From Thermomonospora echinospora (GTDB lineage: Bacteria; Actinomycetota; Actinomycetes; Streptosporangiales; Streptosporangiaceae), in NCBI RefSeq assembly GCF_900108175.1, contig NZ_FNVO01000015.1, forward strand, positions 106,378 to 170,377: DNA of 64,000 nt, written 5' to 3'. A program made the position numbers and the translations under genes. Below are positions 57,713-64,000 of the stretch, in pieces. Below the pieces are notes generated by a model, which was not told the origin of the DNA, ran no database searches, and worked only from the letters and a program-made list of their open reading frames with translations. Position 1 is the stretch's first letter; the number at the start of each line of letters is the position of its first letter.

Positions 57713-59358
57713 GCCGCCCTCCCGGTTGCCGAAAGATCGGTGATCGTCTGGGTTGCTTGGTCGAGCAGGGCACGTTGCCGAACGCGTTCCTCGATGAGGA
57801 CCAGGAGCCGGTGATCCAACGGCTTGACGTCCGGGTCACCAGGCCCGGCACGCTCCCAGACGTAGACGCCGGTCGGGTCCTCAGGCCGGGTTGTCGAAAT
57901 CCCGGCCTCCGCCAGCCGGGCCAGCACCCACGCCTTGCGGTCGGCCTTGTGGTCGGCGAGGGTCTTGCCGGACCAGCGGCGGGAGACCAGCACCCGCCGG
58001 CCCCCGTAGCCGAGGTGTTCGCGGCGGTGTGCCTTGCCCTTGCAGAAGCCGGGGACCAGGCCGGGCCGGGGGTTCTTGGGCTGGACGCCGTAGCGCAGCC
58101 AGTTCGCACAGGTCGGGGAGCACGGTTCGTACCGCAACGCGTCGGCCAGTCGCTCGACGTGCGCCCGCTGCGCGTCGCTCTGCGCGGTGTGGCACTCGGC
58201 CACGTTCTTGATCAGGTACTTGGTCAGGTAACCGATACAGCGCCGCGCGTCCGGCGAGTCTGCCAGCACGCCCTCCGCGTGGACCTGTTCGCCGAAGCGG
58301 GCCACGTGCAGGGGTTCGGCCGCGTCGTCCTGGCCGATCGCGTCCAGCGCCTCATCCCAGGTGGGCAGCACCACGCCGGTATCACGATCGACATAGCCGC
58401 CACCGTCACCGGCCGCCGCGTCCCAGACCGGCAGCCGCCCGTTCGGATAGACGACGGTGTCGGTGGGAGGCCACCACACCTGGTGGTAGGTGGCCGCCGC
58501 CACCTGCCGCAGTTCCGCCCGGGAGATCGTCCCGCGGATCGCCATGTGCAGGTGCGGAGCCAACCGGCGTTGCGGTTCGACAGTGGCGAAGTACTGCACG
58601 TCAAAGCCGACGAACCGGCGCAGGTTCTGCACGAACCGGTCCACCAGCTTGGAGAAGTGCAGCGCGTCCCGCGCCGCCCGCCGGTAGTCGTAGGTGGCCG
58701 GATCGACCGGCGTACCGTCCGCCCGCACCTTGCCGTAGCTGTCGAGGGTGAGGGTGAGGAAGATCGACGGCCGGAAGGTCTTGCCGCCACGGCCGAGGAA
58801 CGTTCGCCCGACCGTGCGGTTCTCCACCGGCCGCCGGGGCAGGTCCGGGACGTCCTGACGCCGCCGGGTCGAGCGGGTCCGCCGAGAAGGTTGGTCACCG
58901 GTCTTGAGGGTGCCGACCACCCCGGCCCGCTCGATCTCCCGGTCCAGTTCCAGGAGGAGGCCATCCCACCAGGCCAGGTCTCCGCCGTCGTCCGGCCCGT
59001 GGACCTCGACGCGATCCCGCCGGGCCTGGGCCTTGGCGCGCAACTCGATCAGGTAGCGCTGTTCGGCATCTGGGTCGGCCCGCTCGATGACGGGTTCGGA
59101 GTCGAGGTGCCAGCCCTGGGCACATTGGACGGCGCGGAGTTTGCGCTTGTGCTCGGCACACGGTGGGCAGACCGAGGCGAGGGTGTGGCCGCAGGGCACG
59201 TCCACCCGTTCGGTTTCGCCGGTGTGCAGGTTGACCCGGCGCATCGGTACCGGCCGGATGCACACGCCGTGTTCGATGGCGACGGCCTCGACCACCTCGC
59301 GCGCCAGTGGCGGAAGCGTCTTGACCATCGGTGATCCCGTATCAGGAGTGCTATCCAT
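57709..59358 (-). CDS. repSA: RepSA-type rolling-circle replication initiator (HUH)
   Basis: 549 residues from ATG 59358, AGGTGATTGT directly ahead. An N-terminal zinc-like part has PCGHTLASVCPPCAEHKRK. The HUH nuclease core has IFLTLTLDSYGKV (about 199-211), the metal-binding motif APHLHMAIRG with H269 and H271, and the nicking tyrosine region CIGYLTKYLIKN (Y377, Y381). This is the pSAM2 RepSA family, which nicks the element's double-strand origin to drive replication after excision. The protein is longer than pSAM2 RepSA (about 459) but usual for Streptosporangiales elements. No truncation is apparent. Confidence 0.93.
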   Translation of the reverse strand: MDSTPDTGSPMVKTLPPLAREVVEAVAIEHGVCIRPVPMRRVNLHTGETERVDVPCGHTLASVCPPCAEHKRKLRAVQCAQGWHLDSEPVIERADPDAEQRYLIELRAKAQARRDRVEVHGPDDGGDLAWWDGLLLELDREIERAGVVGTLKTGDQPSRRTRSTRRRQDVPDLPRRPVENRTVGRTFLGRGGKTFRPSIFLTLTLDSYGKVRADGTPVDPATYDYRRAARDALHFSKLVDRFVQNLRRFVGFDVQYFATVEPQRRLAPHLHMAIRGTISRAELRQVAAATYHQVWWPPTDTVVYPNGRLPVWDAAAGDGGGYVDRDTGVVLPTWDEALDAIGQDDAAEPLHVARFGEQVHAEGVLADSPDARRCIGYLTKYLIKNVAECHTAQSDAQRAHVERLADALRYEPCSPTCANWLRYGVQPKNPRPGLVPGFCKGKAHRREHLGYGGRRVLVSRRWSGKTLADHKADRKAWVLARLAEAGISTTRPEDPTGVYVWERAGPGDPDVKPLDHRLLVLIEERVRQRALLDQATQTITDLSATGRAA

Positions 59359-59383
59359 ACAATCACCTAGCCTCTTCTCGACC

Positions 59384-59450
59384 ACTCGTATTGTCGAGTT
59401 GCTATCCAATGTACGTGCGTGATGTGAGTCATTTAAGTGATCTAGATCAC
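59384..59450. promoter_or_regulatory. rep promoter with two candidate operators
   Basis: ACTCGTATTGTCGAGT (59384-59399) is an interrupted dyad whose right half, TTGTCGAGT (59391-59399), recurs upstream of the GntR gene. GTGATCTAGATCAC (59437-59450) is a perfect 14-base palindrome at the 3' end of that GntR gene. Both lie 26-92 bases before the rep ATG. The first is the better candidate for GntR control of rep-xis-int; the role of the second is unknown. Confidence 0.5.
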
Positions 59451-60175
59451 AAGGAGTAGGTGTCTTCGAGGTCGTGCAGGGAGCCGGGCAGCACGACCTC
59501 CACCACCAGGACCACGCGGTCGGTGGCGTCCACGACCGAGGCCAGCACCCCGAGCACCGGCTCATCGGGCGCGATGCCGAGCAGTTCGGCTTCTGAGCCG
59601 ACCGGGTGGCGTGCGGTGAGGAGTTCTGTCACGTGGGACAGGCGTTCGCCGGTGCCGGCGGTCAGCAGCCGCCGCAGCGGCACGGTCAGTGGTCCGGAGG
59701 GTTCCAGGCCCGCCGCTTTGGCGACGTCGAGCGGAGTCCACACCGACACGACCTCACCGGGCGTGTCAGCGTCCAGGAAGCTCACCGAGCGGCGCAGATG
59801 CACCCGCGCCCCCTCCACCACCCCCAGCCGGGCCGCCACCCGGGCCGGGGCCGCCTCCGGGCCGACCTGGACGACCTTGACCGAGTCGTCGGTCTCCTGC
59901 CGGTCCAGTACCGCCAGGGCAGGCCGCCGTTCCTCGCGGTTCTCGGCGACCGCCCTGACGAAGGAGCCGCGGCCGTGTTCGCGTTCGATCTCACCCAGCA
60001 GGGCCATCTCCTGCAAGGACCGCACCACGGTGGGGCGGGAGACGCCGAACTCACGGACCAGATCGGCCTCCGAGGGCAGCTTGGAGCCGATCGGGTAGGT
60101 GCCGTCCTTGATCCGGCGGCGCAGCGTCTCCACGATCTGCACATACTTCGGCACGAACGCGCCACCAGCCGCCAT
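59447..60175 (-). CDS. GntR family regulator with UTRA domain (KorSA-like)
   Basis: 242 residues from ATG 60175. The winged helix (about 8-75) includes PKYVQIVETLRRRIKDGTYP, GSKLPSEADLVREFGVSRPT and LGEIEREHGRGSFVRAV. The ligand-binding UTRA domain (about 90-240) includes VHLRRSVSFLDADTPGEVVS and EAELLGIAPDEPVLGVLASV. In AICEs such a GntR, called KorSA, represses replication and transfer genes. Here it lies directly upstream of rep on the same strand, its stop 88 bases before the rep start. A GTG at 60208 is in frame, but has a poorer leader. Confidence 0.88.
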   Translation of the reverse strand: MAAGGAFVPKYVQIVETLRRRIKDGTYPIGSKLPSEADLVREFGVSRPTVVRSLQEMALLGEIEREHGRGSFVRAVAENREERRPALAVLDRQETDDSVKVVQVGPEAAPARVAARLGVVEGARVHLRRSVSFLDADTPGEVVSVWTPLDVAKAAGLEPSGPLTVPLRRLLTAGTGERLSHVTELLTARHPVGSEAELLGIAPDEPVLGVLASVVDATDRVVLVVEVVLPGSLHDLEDTYSL

Positions 60176-60185
60176 CGAAACCACC

Positions 60186-60199
60186 CGACCACTCGACAA
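60186..60199. promoter_or_regulatory. Candidate GntR operator upstream of its own gene
   Basis: CGACCACTCG at 60186-60195 matches 59379-59388 before rep exactly, and ACTCGACAA at 60191-60199 is the reverse complement of TTGTCGAGT at 59391-59399. A shared motif in both promoters fits repression of rep and autoregulation. Confidence 0.5.
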
Positions 60200-60271
60200 C
60201 ACGACCACCCCACACTAGCCACCCGCCCCCACCCCCGACCAGGACGTTCAACCAGGCCCTACGAGAGAGGA

Positions 60272-60700
60272 TCATCGATCCGGCGCACCGCACAGGGCCA
60301 GGCACACCGTCACATGCAGATGCACCAGCGCCATCGCCGGAGCGATCGGCGCATCCGCCGGAGGCGGCGACCACGCGGCACCGGCCGGGGCACGCATGAC
60401 CTCGGCCATCCACTCCCGCAGCCCACGATCAGGGCAAAACCCGGTGTGCTCGGCGGCGATGTCCTCCGGCGACCGGCCGGTCAACCGCGCCAGCTCCCCC
60501 ACCCCGCGCTGCACGACGACCGCCAGCATCCCCACAAACCGCAACCGACCATGCCGACGAGACAACTCGACGGCCAGCCGCTCCACCTCCAAGAACGCCT
60601 GCTCGCTGATCCCGGTTCCCTCAGCCCCGAGGTGGACAAGGCGCAAACCCGCCTCCAACAGCCGCCGGACATCACGCGCCGCACCGGCCCGCCCCATCAC
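60272..60700 (-). CDS. Hypothetical AICE protein, helical
   Basis: 142 residues from GTG 60700 (ATG one codon later also possible). MMGRAGAARDVRRLLEAGLR, QAFLEVERLAVELSRRHGRL, VVVQRGVGELARLTGRSPED and AMALVHLHVTVCLALCGAPD are mostly amphipathic helices. No family recognised. Its start overlaps the stop of the preceding gene by GTGA, so it is the last of three coupled small genes upstream of the GntR. Genes of this size in this position are common in AICEs and have no known role; a replication- or transfer-associated helper is conceivable. Confidence 0.65.
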   Translation of the reverse strand: MMGRAGAARDVRRLLEAGLRLVHLGAEGTGISEQAFLEVERLAVELSRRHGRLRFVGMLAVVVQRGVGELARLTGRSPEDIAAEHTGFCPDRGLREWMAEVMRAPAGAAWSPPPADAPIAPAMALVHLHVTVCLALCGAPDR

Positions 60701-60906
60701 CCCACCCCGTTGCGCGGTAGTCGGGCCTCCAGGTCCGCCAGCAGGTCACCGGCGTAACGCACCCGCCGCACCGCCAACGCCCGCTCGTCCGCGCTGATCG
60801 TCTGGGACGTCGTCCACGGCCCGTACACCCGGATCACCGCCCGCAGGTAGAGCACCTGCACGCCCACCTCCCCCACGGCCGGACCGGCCCTGTCCCGCCC
60901 ACTCAC
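60697..60906 (-). CDS. Small hypothetical AICE protein
   Basis: 69 residues from GTG 60906: VSGRDRAGPAVGEVGVQVLY, then LRAVIRVYGPWTTSQTISAD and ERALAVRRVRYAGDLLADLE ARLPRN. A beta-rich first half precedes a basic helix. No family known. It overlaps both neighbours by four bases in GTGA (stop within the next start, start within the previous stop), strong evidence that the three small ORFs are real and co-translated. Confidence 0.65.
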   Translation of the reverse strand: MSGRDRAGPAVGEVGVQVLYLRAVIRVYGPWTTSQTISADERALAVRRVRYAGDLLADLEARLPRNGVG

Positions 60907-61229
60907 CGGGCCGCCCCGTTCCCGGTCAACGCAGCGGCCACCTGATCGGCCACCCTCGCCAGATCCGTGACCGGCCCGATCGGCTTCCCGCTGTCGGCCC
61001 AGGTGAACAGCCACGCCCCGTTCAGGTAGTCGCAGCCCACCTCGACCGGCCGATGCGCCGCCCCCACCGCGACCACGGTCAACATCGGCACGCCGCTCCG
61101 CGCCACGATCCCGCACGCCAGCTCCTGCCGCCCGGCGAGCACCGCATCCAGCGCCGCCAGATGCAACCGGCGAGGCCCGAACGCCACCCGCACGTTCGCC
61201 GCCTCAAACCGCGCCCGATCAAAACCCAT
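60903..61229 (-). CDS. Hypothetical AICE protein
   Basis: 108 residues from ATG 61229 with GGGGAG about ten bases ahead. MGFDRARFEAANVRVAFGPR, AALDAVLAGRQELACGIVAR, SGVPMLTVVAVGAAHRPVEV and GCDYLNGAWLFTWADSGKPI alternate helix and strand, ending TDLARVADQVAAALTG. The pattern resembles small alpha/beta proteins of actinomycete elements that I cannot name. It is the first of three coupled genes in the minus-strand group. The frame is open further upstream, but without bias or leader. Confidence 0.65.
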   Translation of the reverse strand: MGFDRARFEAANVRVAFGPRRLHLAALDAVLAGRQELACGIVARSGVPMLTVVAVGAAHRPVEVGCDYLNGAWLFTWADSGKPIGPVTDLARVADQVAAALTGNGAAR

Positions 61230-61360
61230 CGCGTCCACTCCCCACCCGTTCGAAGCGGGAACCGGCGACGCAGCGGCATGGCCTCCCCTCCAGGTACGGC
61301 CGACCGAAGGAGTCACCTGCCGCGCCGACCATCCACCACGCCGCCGGCCCCGCAGCCCAA

Positions 61361-61588
61361 TCAGGCCGCCGTCGCCCGAGAAGAAGGCGAACACCACAGG
61401 CATTGCGTTCGCCGGAGGTTCGGTTCCGGCCCGCTCCCGAGAGCAGCCCGCCGTACCAGCAGGCTTCGCCTCGCGGACACCCACTTCCAGCCACGCCCCT
61501 TGCACGAGGGGCATTCCTTGGCCGTTCGCCCGTCGCTCATCTCACCTCGCCTGGTGATCTCGTCCGCGCTGAACATGCGCCTAGCCAC
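61361..61588 (-). CDS. Small zinc-ribbon-like AICE protein
   Basis: Up to 75 residues; the likely core starts at ATG 61540 (AGGTGAG ahead): MSDGRTAKECPSCKGRGWKW, then VSARRSLLVRRAALGSGP and RRTQCLWCSPSSRATAA. ECPSCKGRGWKWV with a distant QCLWC is a CxxC...CxxC pattern like one DnaJ zinc repeat. Similar short proteins lie in actinomycete elements upstream of the replication genes. Nucleic-acid binding is a guess. It is about 130 bases from the next gene and is preceded by two perfect palindromes. Confidence 0.6.
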   Translation of the reverse strand: MARRMFSADEITRRGEMSDGRTAKECPSCKGRGWKWVSARRSLLVRRAALGSGPEPNLRRTQCLWCSPSSRATAA

Positions 61589-61604
61589 TTGGTCATCTGG
61601 CTAG

Positions 61605-61640
61605 TGGCATATGCCAGCTCTGACAGAGTGGCATATGCCA
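61605..61640. promoter_or_regulatory. Two perfect TGGCATATGCCA operators
   Basis: TGGCATATGCCA at 61605-61616 and again at 61629-61640, centres 24 bases apart, between the second GntR gene's stop and the small zinc-ribbon gene. Half-site ATGCCA also appears upstream of that GntR gene (62451-62462). The spacing and symmetry fit two dimers of a GntR repressor. Confidence 0.65.
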
Positions 61641-61685
61641 CTTGGGGTGGGCAAGGGGTCCTAAGGAATCCTCAGACGGCGCAGG

Positions 61686-62429
61686 TCAGTGAATCGTGTA
61701 CTGCTGCTCGTAGGTCCAGGCGTCCGGCGGGTAGACGGCTTCGGCGAACTCCAACGGCCGTTCGTCCAGGTCGAACACCACGTGCCGGACGACGAGCACG
61801 GCGGCTGGACCGGTGAGACCGAACACGGCCAGCTCCTCCTCACCGGCCAGCCGTGCGGCCACCCGGTCGTATGCGTGCCGAGCCCGCCGGCCCGTGGTGC
61901 TCTCCACGTAGGCGAGCGTGCCCTCACGGATCCGGCCACGCTCGACCAGCCGAGGAGCGCGATCCGCGATGTCCGCCGGATACCAGGACGTCGATGTCTC
62001 CACCGGCTGATCATCGCGATAGGTGATCCGGTGTCGGCGCACCGCCCGTTGTCCACTCCCCAGCGCCAGTGCCTCGACCACGTGTGCGGGTGCCTCCACG
62101 ATCTCGGCGGCCACGATCTCCGCCCGCTCGTTCGGCGGATAGATCCGGCCGGTCTGATCCGCCTTCTGGTACCGCTCGCGTGCCCGCCGGTTCAGGTCGT
62201 ACCTGTTGAGCACGTAGGTCCCGGACCCGCGCCGGGACTCCACCAGTCCCTGAACCCGCAGCGCCTCCAGAGCCTTCGTCGCGGTCGGACGCGAGACGTT
62301 CCACTCCGACGCGATCTGCCGTTCGGACGGGACCTCGTCTCCAGGTTGGAGATCACCGCGCAGAATCCGATCGCGGATATGGCCCGCGATCTGCAAGTAC
62401 TTCGGTAGGGACTGCTCCAGCTCCGGCAT
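61686..62429 (-). CDS. GntR family regulator with UTRA domain, second copy
   Basis: 247 residues from ATG 62429, GAGGCGGGAACG ahead. Winged helix: SLPKYLQIAGHIRDRILRGD, PGDEVPSERQIASEWNVSRP and GLVESRRGSGTYVLNRYD. The UTRA part includes VVEALALGSGQRAVRRHRIT, PVETSTSWYPADIADRAPRL and VLVVRHVVFDLDERPLEFAE. It is not a recent copy of the other GntR (different leader and ligand region). It diverges from the DUF1152 gene, with a matching operator half-site between the two, so it probably controls DUF1152 and the small gene behind. Confidence 0.88.
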   Translation of the reverse strand: MPELEQSLPKYLQIAGHIRDRILRGDLQPGDEVPSERQIASEWNVSRPTATKALEALRVQGLVESRRGSGTYVLNRYDLNRRARERYQKADQTGRIYPPNERAEIVAAEIVEAPAHVVEALALGSGQRAVRRHRITYRDDQPVETSTSWYPADIADRAPRLVERGRIREGTLAYVESTTGRRARHAYDRVAARLAGEEELAVFGLTGPAAVLVVRHVVFDLDERPLEFAEAVYPPDAWTYEQQYTIH

Positions 62430-62450
62430 CGTTCCCGCCTCACTCACAAG

Positions 62451-62462
62451 TGGATAATGCCA
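62451..62462. promoter_or_regulatory. Candidate operator between GntR and DUF1152
   Basis: TGGATAATGCCA keeps the right half (ATGCCA) of the perfect TGGCATATGCCA sites and the TGG of the left. It lies 21 bases before the GntR start and 51 before the DUF1152 start, where a shared regulator would act. Confidence 0.5.
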
Positions 62463-62513
62463 CCAGCCACCATACTGGCCACTGATCACGGGCCAGGGCC
62501 TAGAGTGCAAGCC

Positions 62514-63602
62514 GTGACTCGGCTCTACGTTGCCGCCGGAGGAGGAGGCGACGCCCTGGCCGCCGCCATCATCCACGCCGCCACCAGCAGCGAACCGGCC
62601 TACATCGCGACCTTCGCATGGGATCGCCTGCTCATAGATCCACTGCCCGGCCCCCGCAGTGCCAGGGACTTCACCGGCCTGCACCGACTCGGCGAACACG
62701 TCACCGCGATCACCCCCGACACCCGGCCGATCCCCCCGGCCGGATCCACGCTGCCGCGTCTGGCAGCCGAGATCAACGCAACCCTTGTCCTGCTCGACCC
62801 CACGAACGGCGCCACCGGCCTACGCGCCCAGCTCCGCGACCTGGCCGCCCTGCTCGCCGTCCCCCGCGCCGAGGTCATCGATGTCGGAGGCGATGCCCTG
62901 GCCCACGGCGACGAACCAGGACTACGCAGCCCCCTGGCCGACGCCCTGGCACTGTCCGCCTGCCACGACCTCGGAATCCCCGTGGGCGTCCTGATCGCCG
63001 GACCCGGACTCGACGGCGAGATACCCGAGCCCGACGTCCTGGCCCGCGTCGGCAACACCATGGCCGCTCGCCTCCACCAGGCCGACGCCGACCGCTACGC
63101 CCACGTCTTCGACTGGCACCCCTCCGAGGCAACCGCCCTGCTGGCCGCAGCAGCCCGAGGCGCACGCGGCACCGCCGAAGTCCGCGACAGCGGCCTACCG
63201 GTCACCCTCACCGACCACAGCCCCAACGCCTACCGGCTCACCCTCGCCCAAGCTCTGAGTATCAACACCCCAGCCCGAGCCATCCAGCACACGACGTCCC
63301 TGGACCAGGCCGAGGAGATCACCCGCACCCTGTGCGGCTTCTCCGAAATCGACTACGAACGCGCCAAGGCCACCAGAAACCGGCCCGCCACCCACACCAC
63401 CATCACCGAAGACCTCGACCGCAAGGCCCGCGCCTACGAACGCGACGCCGCCGCCCGCGGCATCGACTTCCTCACCTTCCGCCGTCTGGCCGAAGTCCTG
63501 GGTCTGTCCGCCACCGTGACCGGACACCTACGCACCCACCTCATCGCCACACGCCCAGCGCACTACCTACCGCCGATCTGGGCGACAAGGCCGCTCCACT
63601 GA
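62514..63602 (+). CDS. DUF1152 domain-containing protein
   Basis: 362 residues from GTG 62514. TAGAGT ends seven bases ahead, so a leaderless start is clear. VTRLYVAAGGGGDALAAAII is the Gly-rich DUF1152 start, resembling a nucleotide- or sugar-phosphate-binding loop. FTGLHRLGEHVTAITPDTRP, EINATLVLLDPTNGATGLRA, VIDVGGDALAHGDEPGLRSP LADALALSA and PVGVLIAGPGLDGEIP follow, all Rossmann-like. The C-terminal 100 residues (RTLCGFSEIDYERAKATRNR) are helical. DUF1152 is found in archaea and actinobacteria, function unknown. It is the only plus-strand gene of the element region and lies next to the CRISPR array. Confidence 0.82.
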   Translation: MTRLYVAAGGGGDALAAAIIHAATSSEPAYIATFAWDRLLIDPLPGPRSARDFTGLHRLGEHVTAITPDTRPIPPAGSTLPRLAAEINATLVLLDPTNGATGLRAQLRDLAALLAVPRAEVIDVGGDALAHGDEPGLRSPLADALALSACHDLGIPVGVLIAGPGLDGEIPEPDVLARVGNTMAARLHQADADRYAHVFDWHPSEATALLAAAARGARGTAEVRDSGLPVTLTDHSPNAYRLTLAQALSINTPARAIQHTTSLDQAEEITRTLCGFSEIDYERAKATRNRPATHTTITEDLDRKARAYERDAAARGIDFLTFRRLAEVLGLSATVTGHLRTHLIATRPAHYLPPIWATRPLH

Positions 63603-63770
63603 TCATTGCCGAATTCAGCTTTTTGGGATCAAGAGCGGCGGCGCTGCGCGCCGCCGCCACGGCCCGCCGGCCACGCCGCCCGGCGCGTGCGGCGTGGGCG
63701 CCGGTCCCCGGGCGGCGAACCGCCGGGCCGCACACCAGCAGCCCGCGATCCCAAAGACTTCGGTCGCAAA
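63603..63770. other. Gap between DUF1152 and the CRISPR array
   Basis: 168 bases, GC-rich (long CG tracts such as GCGCTGCGCGCCGCCGCC), without a supported gene. It should be the trailer side of the CRISPR array. No second copy of the tRNA-Ile 3' end occurs here. Confidence 0.5.
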
Positions 63771-64000
63771 GTAGCGACCCCTCGCAGGGGCAATGAGGAC
63801 ATGACGACGTGCCCGACTGAGCCGCAGATGACTTCCGGTTGCGACCCCTCGTAGGGGTGATGAGGACGTGCAGACGGACGGGAGCTTTCTCGTCTGGTCC
63901 GCCGTGTTGCGACCCCTCGTAGGGGTGATGAGGACGGCACCGAGTGGAACGTGTGGGCGTCCGGGTGGAAGTTGCGACCCCTCGTAGGGGTGATGAGGAC
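63771..64000 (-). CRISPR. CRISPR array, trailer end (four repeats, three spacers visible)
   Basis: 30-base repeats at 63771-63800, 63838-63867, 63906-63935 and 63971-64000; spacers of 37, 38 and 35 bases. The repeat begins GTTGCGACCCC, has the stem CCCCT...AGGGG and ends TGATGAGGAC. The last three copies are identical. The first has four changes (starts GTAGCG, CGCAGGGGCAATG), as expected of the trailer-end repeat. Read on the minus strand, the repeat is GTCCTCATC-CCCCTACGAGGGG-like followed by a handle GTCGCAAC, as in Cas6-processed systems. Both point to transcription leftward with the leader beyond 64000. No cas gene is in the window; subtype unresolved. Confidence 0.95.

Larger units (their letters stand above)
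56292..61588 (-). mobile_element. AICE-like integrative element at tRNA-Ile, minimum extent
   Basis: Modules in order: tyrosine integrase, excisionase, HUH replication initiator (three overlapping minus-strand genes), a GntR regulator, then small ORFs. This is the int-xis-rep-korSA layout of pSAM2/SLP1-type actinomycete elements. The left limit is the tRNA-Ile; the right limit is unknown and may lie beyond the window. No FtsK-like tra, spd, pra or mob gene is present up to 64000. Confidence 0.8.

Noticed and set aside
62400..64000. Second copy of the tRNA-Ile 3' end as attR
   Set aside because: I looked for the GGTTCAAGTCCACC-TAGGCCC sequence and did not find it, so the right boundary is unplaced.
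63603..64000. cas gene at the right edge
   Set aside because: No coding frame of useful length lies between the DUF1152 gene and the end; the region is the array and its trailer.

Overview
The window is high-GC actinobacterial chromosome around the replication origin. Gene order (MATE, rpsF-ssb-rpsR-rplI, PadR-ino1, trxB, sigM, murJ, pcnA, parAB-rsmG-jag-yidC-yidD-rnpA-rpmH, dnaA-dnaN-gnd-recF-dciA-gyrB-gyrA, tRNA-Ile) follows the Streptomyces/Streptosporangiales oriC neighbourhood. GTG and TTG starts, GTGA/ATGA overlaps and leaderless-looking promoters (TANNNT about 7 bases before the start) also fit. I infer a Streptosporangiales or related actinomycete; the species cannot be named from this sequence.

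Layout. 1-939: 3' part of a MATE transporter. 966-5611: two tiny ORFs under LexA-like SOS boxes, a tandem repeat derived from an amidase gene tail, the amidase, and the ribosomal/ssb operon on the minus strand. 5719-13631: a xylose-isomerase-like AP endonuclease, membrane proteins, a PIG-V-like mannosyltransferase, a class A penicillin-binding protein with a Gly/Pro-rich tail, DUF5318, PadR and inositol-phosphate synthase. 13884-18779: two tandem small secreted Cys-containing proteins, thioredoxin reductase, a dienelactone-hydrolase-like protein, a 64-bp perfect palindrome, and an anti-sigma/SigM pair. 18870-27026: a membrane pseudokinase, MurJ, a DUF6049 protein, a YbaK-type deacylase and CCA-adding enzyme. 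27182-36141: a mixed segment (secreted protein, BioA, MFS, orphan solute-binding lipoprotein, GNAT, aminotransferase, Ddl).

36130-46260: chromosome segregation and origin. parB, parA and rsmG are overlapping or close; one perfect parS core lies inside parA and two identical variant parS sites lie at the ddl 3' end. Then jag-yidC-yidD-rnpA-rpmH (minus) diverge from dnaA (plus). oriC is the 630-bp dnaA-dnaN interval, with many DnaA-box-like sequences. Unusually, domain II of dnaA itself carries at least five more DnaA-box sequences, including TTATCCACA, TGTGGACAA and three 15-bp repeats. 46261-56100: dnaN, gnd, recF, dciA, gyrB, gyrA, DUF3566.

56215-64000: a tRNA-Ile(GAT) gene is the left junction of an actinomycete integrative element (AICE-like). 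It has integrase, excisionase and an HUH rolling-circle replication initiator in one overlapping minus-strand operon. A UTRA-type GntR regulator, four small ORFs and a second GntR divergent from a DUF1152 protein follow. Palindromic operators repeat around the two GntR genes. No FtsK/Tra transfer gene and no second att copy are visible before the window ends. The last 230 bases are the trailer end of a CRISPR array (30-nt repeats, 35-38-nt spacers) whose leader and cas genes lie beyond the right edge. The least understood part is this tRNA-Ile element with its GntR/DUF1152 module abutting a CRISPR array.
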